In this document: one piece after another, positions 36,430 to 45,666 of the stretch
Layout: each line of letters starts with the position of its first letter
How positions within the stretch are numbered: position 1 is the stretch's first letter
NCBI GenBank assembly: GCA_038210375.1
Contig: JBBQWT010000003.1
Span: forward strand, 124,001 to 188,000
DNA from: JBBQWT01 sp038210375
Lineage (GTDB): Bacteria; Acidobacteriota; Terriglobia; Terriglobales; Acidobacteriaceae
DNA: 64,000 nt
Direction of reading: 5' to 3'
The notes under the pieces: generated by a model
Database searches by the model: none
What the model saw: only the letters and a program-made list of their open reading frames with translations
Told to the model about the DNA's origin: nothing
Program-made: the position numbers and the translations under genes

Positions 36430-37151
36430 GGACGGCCTCGGGGAGTGCTTTCGACCAGCTCGACGCGCGACTGCAGGCGCAGGCTCTGCAGCCAGGACGC
36501 CAGCATGGTATCAATCTGTTTTTCGGTAAGGATTTTTTCAATCGACGCGGAAACCTTCGGCAACGGCGGAGGTTGGTTGCCATTTTTCTTCGCCAGCGCC
36601 ACTACGTTGAGCTGGTAATATTCATTAACGCTGGCGGCGTCGATTTTTACCGTAGGCCGGAAGCGCAGGTCGATGAACCGCAGGGTGTCGATCTGGGTGG
36701 CAATATGGGCGGTGATGTCGTCGCTGGTCAGGCCGTAGCCGGCCAGCAGGCGATTCCACCCGGCATCGGCGGCTGCCCCGGGAATCTGGGCGCGGGCTTC
36801 TTTTACCGCACTCGCAATGGCTTCGGGCCCGGCGCCGCTGAATTTTTCCAGATCCATCTGGCGGCGGATGAGCCACTGGTCGGTCAGGCGGGTCAAGGAA
36901 TTCTGGCGATCTCCCACCGTAACTTTATCCAGCGGGCGGCCTTCCATCAAGGATTCGTAGCGCACCTGGTCGTCCAACTCACTTTGCAGAATGGGATGTT
37001 GATCCACCACTTCTACCAGCCGGTCGATGACCTCGCCAGCGCACAGGGTGGCCGCAAAAATCACGGTGAAGGCGGCCGCCGCGAACCGGTAATGGATGGG
37101 CCGCGTCTTATTGCTGCGCGCGCCGTTACCGGCGGTGAAAGAAGTCATCAT
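36426..37151 (-). CDS. SurA-like periplasmic chaperone without PPIase domain
   Basis: 241 residues with an export segment near 20-38, then a SurA N-domain-like helical region (IDRLVEVVDQHPILQSELDDQVRYE, and the terminal helix IEKILTEKQIDTMLASWLQSLRLQSRVE). The family's parvulin domains are absent; family members with PPIase run to 400 or more residues. Likely an outer-membrane-protein chaperone working with its neighbours: it overlaps the Omp85 gene by one base (TGATG) and tamB by four. Confidence 0.8.
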   Translation of the reverse strand: MMTSFTAGNGARSNKTRPIHYRFAAAAFTVIFAATLCAGEVIDRLVEVVDQHPILQSELDDQVRYESLMEGRPLDKVTVGDRQNSLTRLTDQWLIRRQMDLEKFSGAGPEAIASAVKEARAQIPGAAADAGWNRLLAGYGLTSDDITAHIATQIDTLRFIDLRFRPTVKIDAASVNEYYQLNVVALAKKNGNQPPPLPKVSASIEKILTEKQIDTMLASWLQSLRLQSRVELVESTPRGRP

Positions 37152-40100
37152 CAGAATGTCTGTCCAATACTGAAGAAAAAATTGATATGCCGCAACGTTT
37201 CGTAGCGATGTTCCAGCCGGATGGGAAAGGTCGGCGGGTTGAGGTTGTAGCCGAGGTCGATTCGCACCGGACCGATGGGGGTCTTGTAGCGCAGGCCCGC
37301 TCCGATCGCGTTTTGCACATAATTAAGGTCGCATTTCGCGGTGAGCAGCTGGCTGCGGCAGTTATCAGGAGATTTCTGCGAGAAACGGAACAGGTTGGCG
37401 ACCGCGTCTCCGGAAGAAGTAAAGACGTTGCCGGCGTCGTGGAAAATCGCGGCGCTCAGGTTCTCGCCCAGCAGCGGCAGAGGGATGGGCGGACTGCGGA
37501 GCTCAAGGTTGCTGATCAGCAGCGAATCCCCGCCCACCGGAAATCCGGTACTGGGATCGCGCGGCCCCGCCTGGTTGACCGCAAATCCGCGATGGGAATT
37601 GCCGCCCCCGGTAAAGAACCGTTCGGGCAACGGAATCCCGGAACTTTTGCCGAAGGGCTCTTCGAATCCGAAGCGGATGGATCGAGCCAGCACCCATTTC
37701 TTTTTTCCCAGCGTGTAGTAGCTGGAACTCTGCACCAGCAAGCGGGAAAAATTCGATTCCGAGCCGAAGATGCCGGCCGCGGTTCCCACGTCGAGAGTGT
37801 TGTAGGTGCCCTTGTGGGAATCAGTGGGGTTGTCGCGGGTATCGCGGATGTAGGTCAGGCTGGGAAGACCGACGCGCACCGGCGCGGACAGCAATTGCAG
37901 CGCCGGATCGATCAGTGCGAGATCGCTGTTCACCCTGCGGTAACTGAACCGGTACAGCACGGTGGCGGCCTTGCTCAATGTCTGTCTCGCCTGGATCGAG
38001 CCTTCGAGGCGCTTGGAGGTAAATGTGAGAACGTCCTGGCTCTTGTCGAAAAAGCCGGTAATGGTCAGCGTCAGATTGTCATGGTTCAGCCAGCGTGGCT
38101 GTTCGTAACTGAGCAGGGCCCGTTGCTGCAGGCGGCCCAGGCGTGACTTGAAAACGATGGTCTGATTACGCCCGCGAAAGTTCAGGCGGGTCACGTCCAG
38201 CGAAACCCGCGGGCTGACTCCGGTGCGGCCCTGCGGCGACAACCGGCATCCAGGGGTCAGCATGCACTGGCGCTGGCTGACTCCGTTGACCGAACCGGTC
38301 TGTACCTCGACCCCAACTCCATAGCTGAAGGTGTAACGCTTGGCCTCCTTCACCTGCAGCAGAACATTTTTTTCCTCGGCGCCACCATCGGGGTTCTGCA
38401 CCGCTACATCCACTTCATTGAAGATTCCCAGGTCGTAGAGGCGGCGCTGGGAATCCAGCAGATCGCTCTCGCTGAGCGGGTCGCCAGGATGCAGTTGGAT
38501 CTCGCGGCTGACCACCTTGGGTTGGGTGTTCTCGAGCCCGCTTACCATCACCCGGTTTACGAAGATCTGCCTGCCTTCGGTGATGGCATACGTGACCTTC
38601 ATGCGGTCGGCTTTGGCCGGATCGGGCTCGGCAGTGACCTCCATTTTGGCGTCGGGAAAGCCGCGATTGAAGTAGTAGTTCAGTACCGCATCGCGGTCTC
38701 CGGCGATATTGAAACTGGAATAAGGCTGGCCTTCCACGGCCGTAATCACATTGCGCACGCGATCTTCGCTGATGGTCTTGGCGCCGGAGACGATCAATGA
38801 TCCCACCCGCGTCTGCGGACCTTCATCCACATGCATCAGAACACGCATGCGCCCGATCACGCCCAGGTAGTCATCGGTGACCGTGGGAGTGACCTTCACC
38901 TTTTGAAAGCCGTTGGCCACATAGAGGCCTTCGATGGCGGCGGCGTCGCGCCGCACCAGCGATTGGCTGAACAAGCCGTGGCGGTTCAGGATGTCCGCGG
39001 CCTGCAACTGCATGCGTTCATTGATGACGTCGCGGTCGAAATATTTATTGCCTTCGATATCGACCGTTGTCAGCTTGCTCAATTCACCGCGATCAACTTT
39101 ATAGACCACGGTTTCGCGGTCACCCGCCGGATCGCTGCTGCGGGAGGAGGCGACGGTCGCTTCGAACCGACCCTGGGTCTGCAGATAGTCCCGAATATTA
39201 TTGCCGCCTTCGTTCAGCAGGTCGTCATCGATTGCATTCTCCTCATAAATGGGGACGAATTCCTGTATCAACGACTTGCTCAACTTGTAGCCATCCACTT
39301 TTACATCGACGATGGGCCCGCGCTCGATGTGAAACGCGTAATCCACGGTGTTCGTGGCCGGTTGGTAGATGCGGTCGGTAATTGAGACCTGGGCGGTGAC
39401 CCGGTTTTGTTTCTTGTACTTTTTGCGCAATCGCTGCAGCGCGCTTCGCGTGCGCGCCACAGCAACATGCTTTCCCGGTTTCATATGGGCAATGCCGGCG
39501 ATCTGTGAAAGGTCGAGGCCCGGCGTTCCCGTGACCGTGATTTTTCCCACCCGGGCCTGGTGGCCAGACTTCAGGTAGATGTGCAGGTTCACCTGCTGGT
39601 CAGCCGCTCGCCAGTCATAGTCGCTGGTTACACTGGATTGGAAATAACCATTGTCCTCCAGGACTTTTTTCATGTTCGCCAGGCCGCGCTGCAGGTTCTG
39701 CTGGGTGAACAGTTGTCCCAGTTCCAGTTTGAGAGAGTGGATCAGCTCACCTTCCGATGGAGGTCCCGGCGCGCCATCGAGGCTGATGGAGCCAATGAAA
39801 TAATTTCCCGCAGTAACGAACGTCAGGTCCACCTGGTTTGCGGCCGGGCTCGAAGCCTCGACCTGCAGGTCAGCAAATTGACCGGTGGCATACAGCGCGG
39901 CCAGACTGGAGCGCACCCTGGCTTTATCCAGAGGCTGGCCCACCTCCTGGGTGACCAGCGCCCGCGCTTTGGTAGCGGCGTCCCCGGAGATTCCGCGAAA
40001 TTGAATGCTGTGAACGATCGCTCCCGCGTAGAAACCGGCGGGGGTCCCGGCAAGGGCGTCAAGTGAAGGCGAAGCCGGGACCGGAGTTGTGGCCGCCGGG

Positions 40101-40342
40101 CTAGTCGGCGACTGGGGGGCGGAGGAAGGTGCAGGTGAGGTGACGGTGGTTGCCGGAGCGCCCTGAGTATCGCTGGCCGGATTGGCCGGAGTGGAACCGG
40201 CGGGCGGTTGGGCCAGGCCCGGAGCAACATCCGGGGATTCGACCAGGATGGGGGCATGCCCAGACGCGTATGTCTGGACGCTCAATGGCGCCATCAACAG
40301 TCCTGCACAGACTGCGAGCTTCATCGAGCCGTATTTCAGCAA
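37151..40342 (-). CDS. Omp85 (BamA/TamA) outer-membrane assembly protein
   Basis: 1063 residues from TTG 40342, supported by GAAGGAG five to six bases before it (an ATG at 40324 is the alternative). Signal peptide, a Pro/Ala/Thr-rich linker (about 35-95), several POTRA repeats (about 105-650; e.g. IVHSIQFRGISG, TVDIEGNKYFDRDVINERM, RVMVSGLENTQPKVVSREI) and a C-terminal 16-stranded barrel ending INFFFSIGQTF with a terminal aromatic. First gene of the Omp85-SurA-like-TamB operon, which points to a TamA/BamA role in outer-membrane assembly. Longer than E. coli BamA because of the linker and extra POTRA material. Confidence 0.92.
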   Translation of the reverse strand: MLKYGSMKLAVCAGLLMAPLSVQTYASGHAPILVESPDVAPGLAQPPAGSTPANPASDTQGAPATTVTSPAPSSAPQSPTSPAATTPVPASPSLDALAGTPAGFYAGAIVHSIQFRGISGDAATKARALVTQEVGQPLDKARVRSSLAALYATGQFADLQVEASSPAANQVDLTFVTAGNYFIGSISLDGAPGPPSEGELIHSLKLELGQLFTQQNLQRGLANMKKVLEDNGYFQSSVTSDYDWRAADQQVNLHIYLKSGHQARVGKITVTGTPGLDLSQIAGIAHMKPGKHVAVARTRSALQRLRKKYKKQNRVTAQVSITDRIYQPATNTVDYAFHIERGPIVDVKVDGYKLSKSLIQEFVPIYEENAIDDDLLNEGGNNIRDYLQTQGRFEATVASSRSSDPAGDRETVVYKVDRGELSKLTTVDIEGNKYFDRDVINERMQLQAADILNRHGLFSQSLVRRDAAAIEGLYVANGFQKVKVTPTVTDDYLGVIGRMRVLMHVDEGPQTRVGSLIVSGAKTISEDRVRNVITAVEGQPYSSFNIAGDRDAVLNYYFNRGFPDAKMEVTAEPDPAKADRMKVTYAITEGRQIFVNRVMVSGLENTQPKVVSREIQLHPGDPLSESDLLDSQRRLYDLGIFNEVDVAVQNPDGGAEEKNVLLQVKEAKRYTFSYGVGVEVQTGSVNGVSQRQCMLTPGCRLSPQGRTGVSPRVSLDVTRLNFRGRNQTIVFKSRLGRLQQRALLSYEQPRWLNHDNLTLTITGFFDKSQDVLTFTSKRLEGSIQARQTLSKAATVLYRFSYRRVNSDLALIDPALQLLSAPVRVGLPSLTYIRDTRDNPTDSHKGTYNTLDVGTAAGIFGSESNFSRLLVQSSSYYTLGKKKWVLARSIRFGFEEPFGKSSGIPLPERFFTGGGNSHRGFAVNQAGPRDPSTGFPVGGDSLLISNLELRSPPIPLPLLGENLSAAIFHDAGNVFTSSGDAVANLFRFSQKSPDNCRSQLLTAKCDLNYVQNAIGAGLRYKTPIGPVRIDLGYNLNPPTFPIRLEHRYETLRHINFFFSIGQTF

Positions 40343-40532
40343 AAAATCTCCTTCAGCTCAGCATGCCGGCTCCGGGGTCCGACGGAGTGTAGTTCGATGC
40401 CGCGCCTCTCGCGTCTGTTGCCGGTTCCACGCTGGCTTGACCCGTCCCAGGAGTCGGGAGCACCCTCGGCCGAGACCCATTACTTTCGTAATCAAACAGG
40501 GTAAAAGCTGCCTTGTTTGTCTTTTTTTGTAC

Positions 40533-40564
40533 CGGTAATACCGTTCTTTACACCCGTAATACGG
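40533..40564. promoter_or_regulatory. Tandem 11-bp palindromes, centres 21 bp apart
   Basis: CGGTAATACCG (40533-40543) and CCGTAATACGG (40554-40564) are each perfect odd palindromes sharing the core GTAATAC. Centres are two helical turns apart, as for a cooperatively bound repressor. They lie in the 373-base divergent region between the Omp85 operon and the transglycosylase gene. Confidence 0.55.
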
Positions 40565-40575
40565 AAAATTACCCT
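40547..40575 (+). promoter_or_regulatory. Possible sigma-70 promoter for the transglycosylase gene
   Basis: TTTACA, a 17-base spacer and TACCCT. The second palindrome falls inside the spacer, which would let a bound protein block polymerase. The -10 match is only moderate. Confidence 0.35.
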
Positions 40576-40715
40576 ATAAAAATCCATTGCAACCGCTCTT
40601 CCCCAGGCCTATACTTTCCTTGACTTGCGATTCGATTTTGAGCTGAGTCCCCCCAGGTAAAGCCTGCCACAGCCGCAAATCTACCGCGATAAAACAATAT
40701 TAAAGACCAGAGTCC

Positions 40716-41741
40716 ATGATACCGCACTCCCTAATTTCGCAACGCGCTGCCCGCCGGGTTTCGCGCAAACTTTCATCGTCACTTCTAGGCGGCTGCCTGG
40801 TTTTGGGGGTTTCCATTTGCGCCGTGGCCGGAGATAGCACCACCGGCATCACCGGAGTCAGCGAAGAAGGCCGCATTATCTTCCGTAACGATGAAGTGTC
40901 GCCCAAGCAGGAGCTTAAAGCTTTGGCCGCGACCCCGGCCAGCCAGGACAGCAAAACGGTTCGGGGCTCCACCCGGAAGACCGCTCGCCGCGGAAGCGTC
41001 AATCGCGCCGCAGCCGGCAGCGCGGAAAGAATTGACGCCACCGCCAACCTTCCCCAGATCTCGGCGCAGCTTGTTCCTCAGCTTGCCCCCGGAAACCTGG
41101 TGTACTGGAGCAAACAGGAGCGTCGCTGGAAGCAAGTCCCCCGGATTTCCAATGCCATCATGCGCCGCGCGTTGTCAGCCGCCACCGAGATTCGGGCTGC
41201 TCAACCGGCGCGGCGAAGTGCGCGTGCCGAACGGGTTTCGAACCAGCCCCTGGCGGCTTCGATCTCCGGATCCAGGCTGGATGCGGCGATCGATGAAGCG
41301 GCAGCACGCCACCAGGTGGATCCTGACCTGGTGCGGGCGCTCATCCAGGTGGAATCAAACTTTAATCCGAAGGCGCGTTCTCCCAAGGGGGCCATGGGCT
41401 TGATGCAGTTGATGCCCGCCACCGCGCGCTCCTTGAATGTGCGCAACGCCTTCGACGCCCGCCAGAACCTTGATGGCGGAGTGAAACATCTGGCCGGCCT
41501 GCTGCAGGATTTCAACGGCGACGTGTCACTCTCCCTCGCCGCTTATAACGCCGGCGCGGGCGCGGTGCAGAGGCACAACGGCATACCTCCTTACGCCGAA
41601 ACCCAGAACTACGTTCGCAAAATTACCGCCCTCTACGGGCAGCACGGTACGCCGATGATCTTGTCTTCTTCACCGGCGTCCGCCCCAATCCGCATTCTGC
41701 ACGACGCTTCCGGCCACACTCTCTTCAGCAACGCCGAGTAG
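40716..41741 (+). CDS. Exported lytic transglycosylase (SLT domain)
   Basis: 341 residues. Export segment (about 25-42), a small DUF4124-like N-part (GISGVSEEGRIIFRNDEV type), a basic Ala/Arg-rich linker (about 75-190), and an SLT domain (about 193-315) with catalytic Glu213 in QVESNFNPKARSPKGAMGLMQLMP and the AYNAGAGAV motif. Such enzymes cleave the MurNAc-GlcNAc bond with 1,6-anhydro product, opening the wall for growth or insertion of envelope machines. Upstream of an amidase gene on the same strand (66-base gap). Confidence 0.92.
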   Translation: MIPHSLISQRAARRVSRKLSSSLLGGCLVLGVSICAVAGDSTTGITGVSEEGRIIFRNDEVSPKQELKALAATPASQDSKTVRGSTRKTARRGSVNRAAAGSAERIDATANLPQISAQLVPQLAPGNLVYWSKQERRWKQVPRISNAIMRRALSAATEIRAAQPARRSARAERVSNQPLAASISGSRLDAAIDEAAARHQVDPDLVRALIQVESNFNPKARSPKGAMGLMQLMPATARSLNVRNAFDARQNLDGGVKHLAGLLQDFNGDVSLSLAAYNAGAGAVQRHNGIPPYAETQNYVRKITALYGQHGTPMILSSSPASAPIRILHDASGHTLFSNAE

Positions 41742-41807
41742 CGGGGTCTACACCAGTCAACTTGACGATTCGGTTTTTAATGACACAATGAAGTAGAACC
41801 GAAGCAA

Positions 41808-43985
41808 TTGACCACCCTGCCCAAAAACCGTCTCCATGGGGCCCTGGCCGGCGCCCTGCTTTTATCACTGTTTTTGCCGGCGCCCGCTTTAGCGGTTTCG
41901 CGGCCGCGTCGCGCCGCCCTCACTCAATTCCAGACTGCCGAAAAAATGCGCGAGGCCCTGAACGGCATGCCCGCCTCGCAGCGCTCGGAGCGCGATTACC
42001 AGCGCGTGGTGGATGCTTATCGCAAAGTGTATTTCACCTCCGCCAGCTCAGCACGAGCCGATACCAGCATTATGGCGGTGGCCGAGCTGCTTACGGAGAT
42101 GGGCCGCGTGTTCAAAGATGAAAAGCGCTCGCGCGAGGCCATCACGCAGTACCAGTTCCTGGTGAAGGAATACCCCACCAGCAAGCTGCGCTATGACGCG
42201 ATCTTTACGGTTGGCCAGGTTTACAAGGATGACCTGAATGACCCCGCCCGCGCCCGCGAAGCCTTCCAGAGTTTCCTCAAGTTTAATCCCCGCAATCGGC
42301 TGGCGCCGCAGGCCCGCGAAGCCCTCGCCGAGCTTGATCGTCCGGCCGCGCCCCGGGTGAATGCCGCAGCGCCACCTCCGCAGGCAGGGGCGGGCGAAGT
42401 GCGCGAGGTAAACCACCCCCAGGACGGCAGCCAGGCTGCGCGCGCGCGCCATGGAGGCAAGCTTCCGCTGATGACCAACGTGCGCCACTGGTCCACCCCC
42501 GATTACACCCGAGTGGCCATCGATCTCGAAGAAGAAGTGAAGTACGAGGCGGGTCGGGTTTCATCCCCCGATCGCATATTTTTTGATCTGCACGACACTA
42601 AACTTGCGTCCACCCTGGCGGGCAAGTCATTCGATGTGGAAGACGGGTTTCTGCATCGCATCCGGCTGGCGCAATACACGGCGGATACCACGCGCATCGT
42701 GCTGGACGTGGATGAAGTTTCAGAGTACTCGGCGTTTTTTCTGCCCAACCCTTACCGGCTGATCGTCGATATTCATGGCAAGGCCCCGGAGAAAACCCTG
42801 GTGGCCGAAGCGCCGGCCGCGCGCAACCGGACGCCGGCAAAAGACGCGGGCCTGAAAGACGCGCGTACCGGCAAGGCCGCGGGCTCCGCCGAGGTCTTCC
42901 CTACAGAAAATACCCAGGCGGCAGCCAATGAAGGCGCCGGGCGCGACATTTCTCCCATGCCGCCGGTGGACGTGACCTCACCCACCGCTCACGCCGGCAA
43001 AAAACCGAAGACCACCAAGCCGGCGGGCAACGCGGCTGTCGAGCCTCCGCTCACTGTGACCCCGCCGCCGGTCCACAACCAGCCGGTCGAACTCGCCGCC
43101 ATGACCGAGCCGGGCGTGAAAGACACCGCCAAGCCGACCACCAAGCCGACCTTCGAATCAGTTTCCCCGAGATCGAAGAAGAAACGATTGAAACCCGAAG
43201 ATGCGGTGCTCACGCGCGAAGCGCAGCCTACCGCCGCAGGCGAGCGATCGCTGGTTCGCGCCCTGGGATTGAAGATCAGCCGCATCGTCGTTGATGCCGG
43301 ACACGGCGGGCATGACACCGGCACCATCGGCCCCAGCGGCCTGCAGGAAAAAGACCTGGTGCTCGACGTGGCCCTGCGTCTGGGCAAACTGCTGGAGGGC
43401 CGCATGGGCGCCGACGTCATCTATACCCGTGACGACGATACGTTTATCCCCCTCGAAAGCCGGACTGGGACCGCCAATCGCGAGCGCGCCGACCTCTTTA
43501 TTTCCATCCACGCCAATTCCAGCCGGGACGCGGGAGCACGCGGGGTTGAGACCTACTATCTGAATTTCACCAGCTCCCGGGATGCCCTGGAAGTGGCGGC
43601 GCGCGAAAACGCTGTCTCCGAGACCTCCATCCACGAGCTGCAGGACCTGGTCAAGAAGATCGCACTCAAAGACAAGATCGACGAGTCGCGAGAGTTTGCC
43701 ATGGACGTTCAGAATGCGCTGTACCTGGGTATTGCCGGGAGGCACTCCGGCATTCGCGATCGCGGGGTCAAGAAGGCGCCTTTCGTGGTGCTGATCGGGG
43801 CCAACATGCCTTCCATCCTGGCGGAGATCTCGTTCGTCAGCAATCCCGAGGATGAAAAACGCTTGCAGACGCCGCTTTACCGCCAGAAGATTGCGGAATC
43901 GCTTTATCGCGGAGTGTTGCGCTATGCCAGCGGTCTCAGCGGGGTCAAAGTAGCATCCAAAATCGCCGATTCCCCCGGCCAGTGA
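41808..43985 (+). CDS. N-acetylmuramoyl-L-alanine amidase with TPR and AMIN domains
   Basis: 725 residues from TTG. Signal peptide, TPR-like helical repeats (about 40-165, YfiO-like: AITQYQFLVKEYPTSKLRYDAIFTVGQ), an AMIN domain (about 220-325, binds peptidoglycan or the septum), a Pro/Thr/Lys-rich linker, and an amidase-3 zinc domain (about 487-715) with His in DAGHGG near 498, Glu in LQEKD, His in SIHANS and catalytic Glu in AEISFVSNPEDE. It cuts the amide between MurNAc and the stem peptide, as in daughter-cell separation. The TPR-AMIN-amidase layout is larger than E. coli AmiC. Confidence 0.92.
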   Translation: MTTLPKNRLHGALAGALLLSLFLPAPALAVSRPRRAALTQFQTAEKMREALNGMPASQRSERDYQRVVDAYRKVYFTSASSARADTSIMAVAELLTEMGRVFKDEKRSREAITQYQFLVKEYPTSKLRYDAIFTVGQVYKDDLNDPARAREAFQSFLKFNPRNRLAPQAREALAELDRPAAPRVNAAAPPPQAGAGEVREVNHPQDGSQAARARHGGKLPLMTNVRHWSTPDYTRVAIDLEEEVKYEAGRVSSPDRIFFDLHDTKLASTLAGKSFDVEDGFLHRIRLAQYTADTTRIVLDVDEVSEYSAFFLPNPYRLIVDIHGKAPEKTLVAEAPAARNRTPAKDAGLKDARTGKAAGSAEVFPTENTQAAANEGAGRDISPMPPVDVTSPTAHAGKKPKTTKPAGNAAVEPPLTVTPPPVHNQPVELAAMTEPGVKDTAKPTTKPTFESVSPRSKKKRLKPEDAVLTREAQPTAAGERSLVRALGLKISRIVVDAGHGGHDTGTIGPSGLQEKDLVLDVALRLGKLLEGRMGADVIYTRDDDTFIPLESRTGTANRERADLFISIHANSSRDAGARGVETYYLNFTSSRDALEVAARENAVSETSIHELQDLVKKIALKDKIDESREFAMDVQNALYLGIAGRHSGIRDRGVKKAPFVVLIGANMPSILAEISFVSNPEDEKRLQTPLYRQKIAESLYRGVLRYASGLSGVKVASKIADSPGQ

Positions 43986-44083
43986 GCCTTTCCCGCGTCC
44001 GCGGTGTCTAGTATCCTTGTTAAGAGAAGACCGCTGAGCGCCAGTCCCTGACCAGCGCCTCGATCCTGCCCATGGCAAGGTGA

Positions 44084-45259
44084 TTGCTCTTGAAGAAAAG
44101 CTTCCTGTTGCTGTTAACGGCGCTGGCCGCAGCGCTCCCCGCGGTTTCTGCGCAGGCGGTGCAACCCGCGCCGCAGCCAGCCGCCGCCCATAGCGAGGCC
44201 ATACTTCCCTCCGCCTTCGCCGGGTGGGAAATCGGTCCTGACGCGAAAACCAGTTACGACCCAAAGATTGCCGACCCCGCCGACCCCGCGGTCATGAACG
44301 AATATGGATTCAAGGATTTCCAATCCGCAACCTATTCCCGCAACCAGCGCAAAATTACGGTGCGCGCAGCGCGTTTTGCCGATGCCTCGGGAGCGTACGG
44401 CGCCTTTACGTTCTACCGCGAACCTCGCATGCAGCCGGAAAAAATCGGGGACGCGGCGGCTTCCGCCAACAATCGTATTTTATTTTCCCGATACAACATT
44501 CTGCTCGACGTAGTGATCGAAAAAATCACCGCCATGTCGGCCACTGACTTGCGGGAGTTGGCCGAAAACCTGCCGCGCCCCGCCGCCGAGGCCGTTACTC
44601 TTCCCTCCCTCACCAACTACCTGCCGGCGCGAGAGGCCATAAGCAATTCGGCAAAATACATCATGGGGCCGATTGTCCTCGAAAAATTGCACGCCCCTCT
44701 GCGCTTCTCACTTGTCGATTTTTCTTCGGGCAGCGAGGTGGCATTGCAGGATTATTCCACCTCGTTGGGAAATGCCACGCTCATGGTCATTTCATATCCC
44801 ACGCCGCAGATCGCCGCCGCCCACCTCAAGACCATTGAGGACTGGAGAAGTACCGCCGCCTCGCAAACGGCCCGAAGCACATCTTCAACTTCGCCCGCTG
44901 TGCCGGGTTTGGCCCCGGCTCCGGTTACACTCACCGGCGAATTCCAGGTGAAGCGCTCCGGCCCACTGGTCGTGGTCGCCGCGGGACAGATGTCAGCGCG
45001 CGAGGCCAAGTCCCTGCTGGGCGCAGTCCATTATGACGCTGACGTGACCTGGCATGAGGACGCGCACCTCGGGCCGCAGGATAACGTGGGCAAGTTTTTG
45101 ATCGCGCTCATCTCCCTGGTGGCAGTCATCATCTTTGTAACCCTGGTGGCCGGGGTGGCCTTTGGCGGAATCAGGATTTTGGCGCGAAAGTTCTTTCCCG
45201 AACGGGTCTTCGACAAGCCCGAAAACGTGGAGTTCATCAGGCTGAACCTGGAGGAATAA
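44084..45259 (+). CDS. DUF6599-family membrane-anchored protein
   Basis: 391 residues from TTG with AAGGTGA just ahead. Signal peptide (to about 23), a periplasmic domain with GYFGF-type repeats (NEYGFKDFQSATYSRNQRKITVRAARFADASGAYGAFTFYR), and a C-terminal membrane helix (about 340-365) followed by a basic and acidic cytoplasmic tail. This is the DUF6599 pattern, which I know only as uncharacterised. Third gene of a run with the transglycosylase and amidase; an envelope role is inferred from position. Confidence 0.7.
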   Translation: MLLKKSFLLLLTALAAALPAVSAQAVQPAPQPAAAHSEAILPSAFAGWEIGPDAKTSYDPKIADPADPAVMNEYGFKDFQSATYSRNQRKITVRAARFADASGAYGAFTFYREPRMQPEKIGDAAASANNRILFSRYNILLDVVIEKITAMSATDLRELAENLPRPAAEAVTLPSLTNYLPAREAISNSAKYIMGPIVLEKLHAPLRFSLVDFSSGSEVALQDYSTSLGNATLMVISYPTPQIAAAHLKTIEDWRSTAASQTARSTSSTSPAVPGLAPAPVTLTGEFQVKRSGPLVVVAAGQMSAREAKSLLGAVHYDADVTWHEDAHLGPQDNVGKFLIALISLVAVIIFVTLVAGVAFGGIRILARKFFPERVFDKPENVEFIRLNLEE

Positions 45260-45404
45260 ATCCGCTTTTTTTACTCCTAAGTCAATAGTAGGCTTGGAGT
45301 TAGGTCTTTCCTCCGAGGCGAAAGTGACAAAATATGTCGTTTTTGCCGAAGGGAACACTTGTTGTAAGATGTTGAAAACAAAGAGATTTATCTTACTTAA
45401 AAGG

Positions 45405-45433
45405 CTTGACACCCCAGTTCATGGGTCATAAGA
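45405..45433 (+). promoter_or_regulatory. Consensus sigma-70 promoter
   Basis: TTGACA (45405-45410), 17-base spacer, TAAGAT (45428-45433). Transcription should begin near 45440 and meet the terminator at 45492-45520. Confidence 0.75.
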
Positions 45434-45439
45434 TTTTCC

Positions 45440-45520
45440 CAGAAAGTTTCGATGGTTAACCTCCGTTGGAACTATTCTCCCTTGAAAGAGAAAGCCGCCC
45501 AAGTTGCCGGGCGGCTTTTT
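45440..45520 (+). ncRNA. Candidate small RNA, about 80 nt
   Basis: Bounded by the consensus promoter at 45405-45433 and the strong terminator at 45492-45520. The single-stranded 5' half contains AACCTCC, able to pair with ribosome-binding sites. A 58-codon frame (ATG 45452) runs through the terminator and is less convincing. It may instead be an attenuated leader of the SAM hydrolase-fabI operon. Confidence 0.5.
45492..45520 (+). terminator. Strong rho-independent terminator
   Basis: Nine-pair stem AAGCCGCCC/GGGCGGCTT with an eight-base loop and a T run reaching 45520. It lies 147 bases before the SAM hydrolase gene and 230 after the DUF6599 gene. Confidence 0.9.
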
Positions 45521-45666
45521 CGTTTTACCGACACCGCCAGACTGAACGCGGGCCGGGTGCTCCAGTTCCATCAGCAACAGAGGGACGGGTGCCCGACGTT
45601 ACTTGACTTTGGAATGGGGGCGCGCTAACGTCGCGGGAATCCCTCACGGGGTTATGAGGAGATTGA

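Noticed and set aside
43158..44264. 368-residue minus-strand frame over the amidase and DUF6599 genes
   Set aside because: Crosses two convincing plus-strand genes with catalytic motifs; no start signal.
45452..45628. 58-residue frame starting MVNLRWNYSPLKEKAAQ
   Set aside because: Reads straight through a strong terminator; the sRNA reading explains the promoter-terminator pair better.
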